Shown here in pieces: positions 22,960-33,148 of a stretch of DNA of 64,000 nucleotides. The position numbers were made by a program, and so were the translations under genes. Source of the stretch: Meandrina meandrites (taxonomy: Eukaryota > Cnidaria > Anthozoa > Scleractinia > Meandrinidae); the NCBI GenBank assembly GCA_963693305.1, contig OY855903.1, forward strand, positions 36,669,751 to 36,733,750, in the 5' to 3' direction. The notes under the pieces are model-generated. The model saw only the letters and a list, made by a program, of their open reading frames with translations, had not been told where the DNA came from and searched no databases. Position 1 is the stretch's first letter; each line of letters starts with the position of its first letter.

Positions 22960-23099
22960 TCACCTTCTGTGGGTCATAACGCAAAAAGGAAGTGACTGAA
23001 ACCTTAAGCAAACCCAAAACGCGTCCCTTATTACATTTTCCCCTGTGTCCGCCATATTTGTTTGCAACAAACTAGTACTTAGTCTCACTTGGCCAGATG

Positions 23100-23285
23100 T
23101 AATATGAATATAGCGCTTATCATCGAAGCCGGATAATGACACTTTGTTTAGTTCGTAACTACCAAGTTGATGTGCGTCGCTTCGAATTGTTTTCATCTTG
23201 CCATACCGGTAAGATTTAGACCGACACAGCTCCAGAAATTCTTTTATCATCATAACAGCTAAGCCGCACAATAATGATAGTGTCA
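23100..23285 (-). pseudogene. Detached 3' end of an E1-type PolB
   Basis: The minus strand reads MKTIRSDAHQLGSYELNKVS, then FDDKRYIH, which aligns with the extreme C-terminus of the PolB at 10828-14405. It is joined to unrelated sequence on both sides. The open frame continues to 22960, but that part shows no polymerase similarity. Confidence 0.7.
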
Positions 23286-23514
23286 TGCATGATTAATATT
23301 CAAAAATGATTCCTTAAGGTTCTATTATGGCAACAATACATAGCAACGCAATAATATTTACTTTTGATAGCATCACGAGACAGTCAAGAGATAGTTGAAT
23401 TCTTGCCCATAATTTAACCATTTGGTTGAAAAGTTGGTTCGTTTTTTGGTTTTGGTTTACGTTAACATATGAAGAAAGGATGCCTTCCTTGGATGAACTC
23501 ACTATGAGATTTGA
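23286..23514. repeat. Copy 1 of a direct duplication in E1
   Basis: Nearly identical to 24318-24536, from TGCATGATTAATATTC to ATGAGATTTGA. It carries the start of the coiled-coil ORF (ATG 23480) but then diverges, so this copy encodes only a stub. A ~10 bp indel separates the copies. Confidence 0.8.
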
Positions 23515-23552
23515 TCCGAGATTTGATTTCCATTTTAGATCCAGTACTGGAA

Positions 23553-23600
23553 AAGTAGTATTTGTAGTTGGGGAGGATGAGATCATTTTATATAAATACA
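23553..23600. repeat. Half-copy of the E1 terminal palindrome
   Basis: AAGTAGTATTTGTAGTTGGGG followed by GAGATCATTTT resembles 10414-10446 at the left end of E1. It suggests the boundary of a second E1 copy within the region. Confidence 0.45.
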
Positions 23601-23660
23601 TAAGAATATATTTATATCTCATAATCGCGGTTTTCAGGTTTTGTGACCAAGCCAAATACC

Positions 23661-23969
23661 TCACATTGGTCTCAAATTGCACAAGCGGTTGTCTTTTTTG
23701 TCATTATTCAAATGCTTAATATAGCCCCCCTCCGGTATAACATCATTGAATGCTTCATATATAAACTGATGCTTCAATACCGTTTTAAAAGGTGAACCAA
23801 ATCCCTGAACCACTATTGAAATGCCATTTTTTTTATCTACAGTACCACCTTTTAAGGGCCTATGATTTATCATATGAATAATTTCACCATCAAATGAAAC
23901 TCCGTATAAATCGTAAACAGGATGAACATGATATATTTTTCCATCAATCTTCGTAGCAACTAAAACCAT
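23661..23969 (-). CDS. HNH/NUMOD4-like ORF of E1
   Basis: 102 codons from ATG 23969. The N-terminus HPVYDLYGVSFDGEI resembles NUMOD4 domains, and the C-terminus HQFIYEAFNDVIPEG...HLNNDKKDNRLCNL has the HxN...DN...NL signature of HNH endonucleases. It is a diverged paralogue of the truncated plus-strand ORF at 14929. It appears intact. The upstream promoter-like module is shared with PolB. The catalytic competence of such short HNH proteins is uncertain. Confidence 0.6.
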   Translation of the reverse strand: MVLVATKIDGKIYHVHPVYDLYGVSFDGEIIHMINHRPLKGGTVDKKNGISIVVQGFGSPFKTVLKHQFIYEAFNDVIPEGGYIKHLNNDKKDNRLCNLRPM

Positions 23970-24035
23970 CTCTTTTCTATATAATAATACTATATATTTA
24001 TATCTTTAAGTCAATTTTATAGTGCGTTTAAAATG
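23969..24035 (-). promoter_or_regulatory. E1 upstream module in front of HNH ORF
   Basis: Toward the gene it runs TTTAAACGCACTATAAAA, then TTGACTTAAAGATAT, then TATAGTATTATTATATAG before the ATG. The first block is identical to the one upstream of PolB (TTTAAACGCACTATAAAA). Confidence 0.55.
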
Positions 24036-24081
24036 TAATACTTATATTAAAACCTAGGTAGTGATTCCAATATTTTTATTT

Positions 24082-24174
24082 TCAGTATAAGAATTTTAGT
24101 ATTGATTCCATTTTTCCGCTTGTAGTATAATTATGAAAATTACATATTTTACAACGCCATTCTAATTTTCGCAT
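24082..24174 (-). pseudogene. Degenerate zinc-finger ORF (30 aa)
   Basis: ATG 24174 to TGA 24082. WRCKICNFHNYTTSGK resembles the finger at 14600-14722 (WRCPICGNHDYTLAGK), but the frame ends before the two histidines, so no full finger can form. It is a decayed paralogue. Confidence 0.5.
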
Positions 24175-24194
24175 TATATAGTTATTATATATAA

Positions 24195-24270
24195 AGTCCG
24201 TATGCATAGCTTGTTATTCTATCGTCGAGGATATATCTTTCATCATCATAACAGCTGAGTGTTATGCATG
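24195..24270 (-). pseudogene. Second detached PolB C-terminal fragment
   Basis: The minus strand reads a short segment ending DDRITSYAYG that matches the last ~20 residues of the E1 PolB (DGRTSYAYRH). It is followed by short tandem copies of the TGCATGATTAATATTC block. Confidence 0.55.
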
Positions 24271-24317
24271 ATTAATATTCAAAAAATGCTTCTTGAAAGT
24301 TCTATTATGGTTACAAC

Positions 24318-24536
24318 TGCATGATTAATATTCAAAAATGCTTCCTTAAGGTTCTATTATGGCAACAAATACATAGCAACGCAATAATATTTACTTTTTA
24401 TACAGTCAAGAGATAGTTGAATTCTTGCCCATAATTTAACCATTTGGTTGAAAAGTTGGTTCGTTTTTTGGTTTTGGCTTAAGTTAACATATGAAGAAAA
24501 GATGCCTTCCTTGGATGAACTCACTATGAGATTTGA
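24318..24536. repeat. Copy 2 of a direct duplication in E1
   Basis: Matches 23286-23514. Here the duplicated start codon opens the full coiled-coil ORF. A partial third copy of the first 40 bases lies at 24267-24307. Confidence 0.8.
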
Positions 24537-24813
24537 AGCGATCTGTGAGAAGATACAAGACTCAATTAGAGTTATTGAAGCACACATGGGTGGTAAAGAA
24601 GAGTTTACATTCAACATTAACCAAGCAATATACAACATTCAGGGTATGGAGGATATCAGTCAGACAGAGAGTGATGTGGATAATTTTACCATCGTTTTTC
24701 AAGAGTATAGAAAGATATTGAGAATGGAGAAATCCCGGCGAAGATTGGAAAGGCAGATAAAGCAAAGTTACGACACTGCGGCTTTGAAGGAGGATTTAAA
24801 GAAGACCCGTTGA
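24502..24813 (+). CDS. Coiled-coil protein of E1, unknown function
   Basis: 103 codons from ATG 24502. The frame is open to 24448 but only through non-ATG codons, and the duplicated copy also begins at this ATG. The product is helical and charged, with heptad-like Leu/Ile/Met spacing and a basic C-terminal third (EKSRRRLERQIKQ). It lies 128 bp upstream of the VLTF3-like ORF on the same strand. No family recognised. Confidence 0.45.
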   Translation: MPSLDELTMRFEAICEKIQDSIRVIEAHMGGKEEFTFNINQAIYNIQGMEDISQTESDVDNFTIVFQEYRKILRMEKSRRRLERQIKQSYDTAALKEDLKKTR

Positions 24814-24941
24814 CAGAAGAAATTTGCAAGCAAGCCACATGCAAAGAAAGCAGAGTGAATTGAACATACTTATACTTAGTTTGAACTGTGTTTCGTTGAA
24901 CTGATTTAAAAAAATCTCATACTCTCATATAATAGTATAGA

Positions 24942-25499
24942 ATGTGTTGTAATTCTCAAATTCATGATGAATTAAAGAATATTGGAGAGTCTACATGCCC
25001 TTTTTGTGACCAACTATTAGTAGAATTTAATAAAGTTGTTGAGCCATGTTGTAGTGAACAGTATATTGAAAATATAAATGGTATAAATGTCTGTCGAAAT
25101 TGCGGGTCAGTTCATGGTTATGATTATGTTAATGATTACATTGATTTTTATGAGAATATGCATAGAATACGTCGAAAATCGATTTATCATCGGAAGTACC
25201 ATATTTTTAATATATTGAATAGAATATGCTATGGGAATAGGGTAGAATTGACTCATACTCAGAGAGATAAAATACATAAATTGTTTAGAGTAATAGGCAG
25301 CGTTATTCCTTTAGTGAGTAAGGATCGGAAACGTATGATATCTACTAAATATATAATAAGGCAGCTAGTCAAATTGTTAGGCCTCCCACATGAAATCATT
25401 GATATATCCAAATCACATAAGACACTGGTTTTTTATAATCGATACTGGAGCAATATTTTAGCACTTAAATATGCTGAGATATTGTGCATTATTAAGTAA
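24942..25499 (+). CDS. VLTF3-like late transcription factor candidate
   Basis: 185 codons from ATG 24942, directly preceded by TATAATAGTATAGA. The N-terminus has a zinc-ribbon layout (CPFC; CC; CRNCG). The middle is basic and aromatic (RRKSIYHRKYHI), and the C-terminal part has RKRMISTKYIIRQL and SKSHKTLVFYNRYW. This matches the general pattern of poxvirus VLTF3-like proteins (PF04947) found in large DNA viruses and virophage/Polinton-type elements, which act in late transcription. It is the only intact regulatory gene in E1. The assignment is from memory of the family pattern and needs a profile search. Confidence 0.55.
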   Translation: MCCNSQIHDELKNIGESTCPFCDQLLVEFNKVVEPCCSEQYIENINGINVCRNCGSVHGYDYVNDYIDFYENMHRIRRKSIYHRKYHIFNILNRICYGNRVELTHTQRDKIHKLFRVIGSVIPLVSKDRKRMISTKYIIRQLVKLLGLPHEIIDISKSHKTLVFYNRYWSNILALKYAEILCIIK

Positions 25500-25900
25500 A
25501 AATTTTATCATATTTCACCATATACTTATCTACAATCGGGCTGGTATCTATTATAAAATCATCAATGCTTTTCATTGTCATGATGATATTTGAATGTTTA
25601 TAATCACCGCTTCTCATGGTGCTTTTAATAGAGTTAAGCAGATGTTGGTAGCTCTGATATGCATAGATACAATTTTGAATTTTTAGATCAAGACTCTTAT
25701 GTTGCATCCATCCTTGAATCAATAGCGCTGCTGTGGATATAGTAACCAAAGCAATCCCCCCGGTTACTAATGATCAAGCGAGACCGCCTGAAGCAAAGAC
25801 GATAGATAGTGAATTACCAAGCAATTTCCATTTTTTGAAACGCTTAAGTGCTTGCTTGAAAGCCCAACATTTGCGATGGAATGGTTTATTTCATGGGTTG
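25492..25900 (-). pseudogene. Membrane protein of E1, one stop
   Basis: The minus strand can be read from ~25900 (RFKKWKLLGNSLSIVFASGG), through a TGA at 25776-25774, into a hydrophobic segment (VTGGIALVTISTAALLIQGW) and a soluble helical tail ending at 25492. The layout (basic-aromatic start, Gly-rich hydrophobic pair, then a helical tail) is like that of the 161-residue ORF at 38818-39303 in the Polinton-like element. It overlaps the VLTF3 ORF end by 8 bp, tail to tail. No ATG begins the downstream part. Confidence 0.5.
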
Positions 25901-25929
25901 AGCTATTTGTGCATGCCACTAACTACATA

Positions 25930-27970
25930 GCCCCTTACTAAAACTAAGAGGCATTTTTTGGAAAAAAATGCTTGCAGACAAAACAATTTTTATGTACAAT
26001 TTGTTACGTCAAAACTGTTTCGTTCAATAGTAAATTTTTATCATTTAAAAAACAAGGACCAATTTAATTGTCAAAATGTCACGGAATGGCTTATTCTGTT
26101 AGCGCTTATTTTGTTGCTAGCTTTTTTTACAACCGTAACACGATACTTTTGTTTGTTACAGGAAACTTTTGTGGTTTTGTCAAACACTGTACAATGATAT
26201 CTTTGTTTTTGTAAAACGGATGTAACATGACACTTTTGTTTAGTCTATCTCACTTTTGTAACATGATACTTTTGTTTTTCTTGAAAACACCATGTCTCCA
26301 TTGAGTAATTGAAAAGAAATAAACTAAATAATAAACGAATCAAATCAAAAACTATATTTTTAGGAAAGCTTTTAAAGCGTAGTACACCTAGAGTATTTTT
26401 CCTGTCGTAAATGTAAATTTTCATTCAACAAACAGGAACAAGAACTAATTAATTTTAGTTATCAAACTGTCACGGAATGGCATGCTCTTATTCTAGCCTG
26501 TTGCCGCTATCGATCGTAGTTAATTTTAAAAGCAGAACCATTTTAAAGTCAATACCCATACCGGTTAATTAAATGTCTAAATCTGGTGTGTTTAAGGTAT
26601 AAACATAAACGCTACTTGCCCGAGAGTCAGTGAATTGAGCAAGACTCTAAAGAGACTAATTAAATTAATTGCGGTTTTCAGTTGGCGACACGGAGTCTCA
26701 AGCAATATTAAATTTAGGAAGTTTCCTTGTCACAAACTCTTAAAACAAGAGGCCACAACACACTCTGAAGAAGATTCCTTGCCATTTTTATGACTTAACA
26801 TCACAATGAGAACATTATTCTTCAAATCTGCTTTGTGCAAATGCTTTATGCAATTTCTACTACGGTCAGCGAAACTAGCCCGTCCGAAACAAACGCTTGA
26901 ATAACAATTTAGTGTTGGGTCTTTTGCTGGCGGCGTGTGCGTTGTAAGCAGGTGAGCGTTTCAAATCCGGAGTTAATTCACAACTCACCGATTCTGCCGC
27001 CTACAATTCTAAAATCTTCAAATGAAATCGCTCGCTCACAACTGTTTCAGATTACTTCCCCTTTATAAACTGCAATTTCATTGGTTCTGATAGTACCTCA
27101 AACCTGATTGGTGTGACATACAAACATACTCCACTGACTGACTGACTACACGGTCCATTGCGCCGACTAAAGAGTTATTTTTGGAAAAAATAACTCAAAA
27201 ATGGAAGTTTCAGAACCTCAACGGGCTAGTTCATATTCTTGTTGCAAAGTAAGCAAAATTATATAACGTGACGCCGGTCACGCAATGATGACTACTGTCA
27301 ATCTAACTTGTGATTTTTCCCTTTGCTTTCATGTAAACTGTTTGTAAGCATATATCAAAACAGTAAAAACATGTTTAAACTCGTGTTTGTATATTTTCTA
27401 CAAATCATAGCCTGCAAATGGGAATAAAGCACACTAGATCGCTCAGCAGAAGACTTCTTTGAAAATTAGCATTATGCAAATTAGACGAAAGTACACCGCA
27501 AACTTGTGTTTCTTGTCAGTGTGAATCTTGACTGCCCAGATTTTTTATTTCATATTATCACAGTTAAGACACCACACTTTTACACAATGTTCATTTCGAC
27601 TTGATATCGGACATACCAAGATGCATTTTGAGCCTCTAAAGTTTCTCAATTTTTACTGTTTTCCTAAGTGCTTGGTATAGCAATTTTTCAAAAGGCGGCG
27701 GAACCCTCACAAGTGTCACAAAAAATTAAAAGTTCGCACTGCTTGAAAGAAGAAAGGTAAAGCTGTTATTCTAAGTTCATTTTGTTACATGACATTGCAA
27801 ATTGCTTCAATCAAGATATTGAGAACTTTGCTAATTTTACTCATATTTTTTGCATATTTAATGAGGCAAAATCCGTATTTTCGTTTTTTTCCGAATTACT
27901 CAAAAACTATAAATTCCTAGAAGATAAGAATAATATTTTCGAATATAGTCCTCCATAGGTGTTCTTCAGA
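25930..27970. other. Gene-free stretch
   Basis: Two kilobases of AT-rich sequence. Short repeats such as TTTTGTAACATGATACTTTTG occur near 26220-26280. No feature could be supported. Confidence 0.4.
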
Positions 27971-27977
27971 CAAAGTA

Positions 27978-28592
27978 TCAGGATTTTCGATTTTTCGAGC
28001 CTGTCCAGCAACTCTCGAAATTCTCAGTCAGAGCCTCTTCAGATGTAGGTGTGGGTCCACTGGAGGAGGCTTCTTTAATTGTGCTACAGGTATGGTCAAT
28101 TTCAATTGTTTCCCTTTCATGTTTTGCAATCTTTATTTTCAAGCTTACTTGTTTCTTACAGAAGAAACAATTCTCCCTGTAGTGAACATTTTCAGGGTTC
28201 ACCCTTGTAAGTTCAATTGACAACTTCTCAGGCCCTTCATAATTGATGTTTCCAGTAATGTCTGTTTGATTCTGGGGTTTCCTGTTGCTTTTGGCAAGTT
28301 GAACATGAATGTTTAGAGCAGGAAGGCCAGACAACACTTGAATAGCTTCAACAATAACAGGTTTGAAAACTTTCTCTAGGCACTAGTAGCTGTCTTTCTC
28401 ACCCTCAAAGATGGCCAATAGGCATGCACAATTAACAGAGTGCTGTTCTTTACAGTTAAGTATTTGCAGAAGCAGTTTAGTACATTTCCCACCCTTGTCA
28501 CCAGTGAAAAGAGTCCACAGTACATTGTCCAGAATGTTGCTGTGACTTATAAGGTGCCTACTCTGTTTCAGTTCTTCAACTGTTTGTGTCAA
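27978..28592 (-). pseudogene. Unrecognised coding relic with CxxC motif
   Basis: Two open stretches in the same minus frame (28592-28383 and 28382-27978) are separated by a single TAG at 28385-28383. The second contains CFFCKK, in a setting that looks protein coding. Upstream on the same strand (28867-28652) another frame may be a preceding exon. No family recognised; probably a dead copy of a repeated gene. Confidence 0.35.
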
Positions 28593-28869
28593 GACATCTG
28601 TGAAGTTTTGAGACTAATAAATGAGACCATCTTTTCAGAACTCGTGACAAGTCAGTACATATATGGCTCTTTATCAAGGTGCACATATGCTGTTATAAAT
28701 TTGCAATCAATGACTTGTTGTACTATAAAGCCACATATATTGTCCATCCCAGTAACTAAATACACATGTACTGTACATGTAGTATTTGTTGGTTTGACTG
28801 TTTTCTTGTGTGAATGCTGACCAAATGCATCCATGAAGGTTAATTTGATCATTCTTATCATCTCCATGG

Positions 28870-31800
28870 GGATGTGGGCTTTAAGCTCTGCAACCTGAAA
28901 GCTGCTAATGTCAATTTTGGTACGACTTAGATGGAACCAGTGGGTTTAGCCTTTTCCCTTTCCTTTCAACAGCACTAGTTGTGAATGAATGTTGCATTTT
29001 ATTTTTCGTTTACAAAATTTGGTATTTTTCTTTGTTTCCCATTCATTAGCCTTTTTCACATTACATCATAAACTAGTGGTAGAAGTGCCAACGAGTACAG
29101 CAAGAGAGAAGGGTTGTGAGGATAATAAATTTATTGTAAATGTTTGACTAAAAGTACACTTTATGATGTGGGTGTGATCAATGTACATTGCATGTATTCG
29201 TTGCGGAATGTTTGTGGAATAAACTGATGCGATTTGGTGAAGGCCTAATGGAGGAGTTCTAAAATGATACTCAAGTAGTGAGAAACCTTGTGACATCCAT
29301 GTAATTTGAGGGTTGCAAGCCATTGCAGTTCTATGCCGCTATTTTGGAAAGGTGTCAGCTGTTTTTAAGTCCAATAGACCTTAAATCAAAGTGGCTGTGA
29401 GCCACTGAAACTCGGAAAATATATAGCCTTTGTTTACTTCATATATAGTAACACAAATAAAGGCTGCATTTTACCCAACCCCCTACCCGCTTTACAAGAC
29501 TAATTGATTACTAAATTTAATATTAAAGACTCTCTGTCGACTGCGAGTGTTTGTTACTGTTTTGATTCTGGCAATGAAGAAAATCGTTCGAAAATCAAAA
29601 AGATTTAGGGCATTCGCGGCCTAAAATAAAATATACCGGTAGAAACAGGTATAAAATGTTTACTTTCGAGGTCATCCAGCTAAGAAATACTTTATTTTGA
29701 AATTATGACCTCGCGTCGTGGGACGCGAGCTACAATTACAATTACAAGCTCCTGTCGCCATACGCGTCATTGGTCGTCATTTGAAACAACTCCATAAAAT
29801 AAATTTCCTTTTTATTTGCTTTTAGAAGCACATATACAGAGTATATATATATACAGTACTTAGTGCTCTTAAAATACAAGATGTAGAACTAGAGCAATGA
29901 ACATTTCGTGGCGATTTCCATACCGCGGTTTGGAATTCCTGCGGAGATTGTTTCGATAAGCGGTCACGTACAGATTCTAAATGCTTTCAGTTCGATCTTT
30001 TTTCAGTCCGAAAGAACGCACTTTTCATCGAAATAAACATTTCAAATAATCTCAATAAAGCTTACTTGGTACTGGAAGAATCTACTGGCAATGCGAAGGG
30101 AAATAATTCTGCAGCGATTCAGTGTCACTCAGCTCAATACTGCAACAAACGTGAGCAGTTTTCACTTTGCCTGTATCCGAGGTCATCTTCTTTGTTTCTC
30201 CATTGATTCTGGGCAGATTTTCTTGAATAAATCTTTTCGGAAGAGCCTCTGGTTACAGTCTAGGCCTTACGCAGGCGATTCTTGGCACCCGCCATGCATG
30301 GCTAAAAGCAGGCCGTTGTTTAGCTTCTCACACATGTGAGTTTGCGGATCACGTATCGACGCCATGAATCATGCATCGTGCACGTGCTGAACAAATAAGT
30401 AGCGCGCTGATTGGCCACAACTATGACAAATTGTGCACGTGCTGAACAGTTTCTGCTCAACAGATTGGCTAAAAACATCAGACATTGTGTCGTCACGATC
30501 TACCTTACATTACATTACCTTACATTACATTACATTACATTACATTACTTACATTTCTACATTTTGGAGCGTTTGTGAGATTTTTTCCGCACATACAAAT
30601 CTTCTCACGGCTCTATAATCTGCCGCCTCGTCAGGCCTTCTGGTCTTCCAGAAGGCCTGCTACTAGCGCTCGAGTTTCGAGGCTTATTGTGGATGACATG
30701 GATCCAGTCTCATAAATTAAGCCTGTCAATATGCTTTTGGAAACAATAAATAAAAGCCGCATGCGTTATTGCTTATGAAACAAAGCAGTGAGAATAATTA
30801 TCAGCTTATGAAGAGCCGCTCGCACTTACTTTGCCTTTTCTGAACAGAATCTCTCCCCAAAATGCTGCATGTGCACTTATCTCTGCCATGTCGTAGGTGC
30901 TACTTAATGGACGTCCATCGTCATTGTCATCACCGTCATTATTCTAATAAATGACAAAAAGGAATAAGGAGATTAACAAATGAAGAGTCTTGCCGAGTAT
31001 CTTTTACAGACAAAGTAATCCCTAACCTTCATTTCTTCTTCTAACTCAGCAAGGTTTCATAGTGCAGCTTGCACTTTTAAACTGTCTTCATTGTTGACCC
31101 AAGTTGCTTCTATCTGTAAGTATATTCGCCTCTTTCGTGATGTATTAAAAAGCACTGAAGAGACTTTTTTAAACCAAATCCTGTATTTATTTATCTATTT
31201 ATTATTATTTGTTTTTTTTGTTAATGTAGTGTATCGTAATGTAACTACTATGCGTAAGTTTTTGAAAATGTAATCAGATCACTGTAACTTTACGTTTTGC
31301 ATTGTATTTTGCAATAGTAGTGTAAGTGTTTAAGTGTTGCCTTAATAAAAAAAAAGTATAGCTATATCAAAGATAGGGACTTACGACACCTTAAATGAAA
31401 AAAAAAAATTTACCTTACCTCTTGTTCCATGAAATCCTTGTCCATACTTCTACTAAAACCCTCTGATGAAGTAATTGGTGAAGCAGAGAACGCTTCGTGA
31501 AGGAGAGTGGCAAACTGCACTCAATCCAGTTTTATAAACAGGTAAAACCAGCTAACAATGGTGATGATTAGATTGGACATTGAAAAGATCGACACTGATG
31601 ACTTTTCATTGGAGAATAGTTATCACCGTGGTTCGGCAGAACAAGATGCAGAGGACGCGAAATTGGATAAAAAGCAAAATGTTAAGTGTACAAGAAGGCT
31701 GGGAAAACTGCATTACACAAACTGAAAAGGAGGGAGAAGTTGTTGTTGAGTAAAACATACCTTTTCCTCCTCCATTCCAGAGTACTGTTTTAAAAATGAG

Positions 31801-31900
31801 GAAAGTCTTTTTGGAGTTTTCCGAAGGAAACCGGTGCTTCGACAAGGATGCAGTGTCTGCTATGTAAGTGCTGGGTGTCAAGTTTCTGTTTTTTACGACT
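28870..31900. other. Gene-poor stretch with a microsatellite
   Basis: Apart from the TTACA array at 30503-30555, nothing with convincing coding or RNA structure was seen in about 3 kb. Confidence 0.35.
30503..30555. repeat. (TTACA)n microsatellite
   Basis: About ten copies of CATTA/TTACA with a few CTTACA variants. Confidence 0.85.
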
Positions 31901-31927
31901 GAATTTACAGTGAAGGAGTATAGAAGA

Positions 31928-32943
31928 GGATTATTTCAATTTCAACCTTACTAATAAGAAGCAAATTGAACAGTTACTGTTGAATATCAATACCCGTAAA
32001 TCATGTGGTCATGACTTAATTTCGCCACGACTTCTAAAGGACTCTGCAAGTGCAATATCTGAAGCCGTTGCCAAAATAATAAATGCGTCGATCAGCCAGT
32101 GCAAATATCCTTGCCGCTGGAAGATGGGTCAGGTAACTCCATTATTCAAAAAGGATGATGAACTTGTCAAAGAGAATTATAGACCAGTAACGGTTCTTCC
32201 CTGTCTTAACAACATATTTGAAAGGTTACTCTCATCTCAGCTTAACGATGTCTGTACGAGCTTCCTATCTGACTGCATCTCAGCCTACAGAAAAATGGAT
32301 GACTGGAAGACGAGCAGAGACGAAAAAGAACTTGTAGCGGTAGTATCAATGGATTTGTCGAAAGCATTTGACACCATTCCACATGGGCTTCTATTAGCAA
32401 AACTGAAGGCGTACGGGTTGAGTGCGAGTAGCATTAAGCTGTTCGAAGACTATTTGTCTGGTAGAAAACAGAGAGTGAAGATTGGTGACGAATTCTCTGG
32501 TTGGAGGACAGTCAAGAGGGGTGTACCCCAAGGAAGTGTATTAGGGCCAACGTTTTTCAATATTTTCATTAATGATTTATTCTATCACATCGAGGGCGTA
32601 AAGCTTCATGCTTATGCTGATGATGAACAACTATACGATTCGGACACTGACCCTGCAGGACTGGATAGGCGGATAATGTATAACGTTGGCATTGCAAACG
32701 AATGGTACAGGAACAATGGCATGCTAGTTAATCCCAGCAAACATCAAGCCATGATAATGGGGAAAACTGATTATGTCTTTTCCTTTCCAGTGAAGAATTC
32801 AATTGATCTATTTGGAATGACTGTGGATAACGAACTCTGCTTTGATGAACATATATCCAATGTGTGTAAAAAGATAAATAATCAGCTTAATGTTATGATA
32901 CGGTTCCATAAGCTCTTTCCGGCAGGTACACTGCTACGCCTTT
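31928..32943 (+). pseudogene. Non-LTR retrotransposon reverse transcriptase, 5' half
   Basis: The frame is open from about 31928 and contains RT landmarks: KSCGHDLISPRLLK, NYRPVTVLP, VVSMDLSKAFDTI (first catalytic Asp), GVPQGSVLGP, and the catalytic AYADDEQLY near 32613-32640. It is a LINE-type RT. The frame stops at 32945 because the Polinton-like element begins at 32944. Its continuation is at 49258-49717, in matching frame if the element and one copy of the target duplication are left out of account. The spacing between SAYRK and DDWKT is short, so a small in-frame deletion is possible. No endonuclease domain was seen upstream. Confidence 0.85.
32939..32943. repeat. Target site duplication, left copy (CCTTT)
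   Basis: CCTTT immediately precedes the element's AGTAGTATAG end and is repeated at 49258-49262 after its ATACTACT end. Confidence 0.85.
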
Positions 32944-33148
32944 AGTAGTATAGCCGGAGTCAATCAAATACCACTTTGGGTGCACCTAAATTTTTCACCT
33001 CTTCACGAGACTAGTAGTCAGGGACCAAAGCCGAACCATGCTCACGTTGCTCGCATGGTTCGGCTTTGATCCCTGACTATAGTCCCGTAAAGAGGTGAAA
33101 AATTTAGGTTTACCAAAGTAGTATTTGATTGACTCCGGCTATACTACT
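32944..33148. repeat. Terminal palindrome (hairpin-capable), left
   Basis: AGTAGTATAGCCGGAGTCAA at 32944 is mirrored by its complement ending at 33148. The tip is CCGAACCATGC / GCATGGTTCGG around an 11-base loop. The two arms differ at about five places, so the structure would have small bulges like parvovirus or poxvirus terminal hairpins. Confidence 0.9.

Larger units (their letters stand above)
15218..22960 (+). mobile_element. P-element/THAP9-like transposon with YqaJ and USP modules
   Basis: All large frames here are on the plus strand: a membrane/secreted ORF (15382-16350), a THAP-type transposase with zinc knuckles and, in the same frame after one stop, a YqaJ-USP protein (16434-22662). 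The left border is fixed to about 15217-15219, where the HNH gene stops matching its paralogue. The right border is not fixed but lies before the PolB fragment at 23120-23260. I could not find matching terminal inverted repeats or a target duplication. The transposase is inactivated by two frameshifts and at least one stop. Confidence 0.65.
10364..25910. mobile_element. E1: decayed PolB-VLTF3-HNH virus-like element
   Basis: The region groups a broken protein-primed PolB (10828-14405, minus), a small zinc finger (14600-14722), an HNH-like ORF (14929-15218), a second HNH-like ORF (23661-23969), a degenerate finger (24082-24174), a coiled-coil ORF (24502), a VLTF3-like ORF (24942) and a membrane protein (to about 25900). 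Extra PolB 3' ends at 23120-23260 and 24195-24270 and a 229 bp duplication show that it is rearranged, probably from two related copies. A P-like transposon (15.2-22.9 kb) is inserted in it. A palindrome at 10421-10475 may mark the left end. I see no capsid, integrase, protease or packaging ATPase gene, so it is either a partial element or a different lineage from the Polinton-like element at 32944-49257. The boundaries are approximate. Confidence 0.6.

Noticed and set aside
15218..22960. Kolobok assignment for the transposon with THAP and YqaJ
   Set aside because: The transposase core reads like the P-element pattern (LHWDEIEI, SDYPHMIKKLRN, QDDVENYF) and no TTAA duplication was found; kept as P-like with caution.
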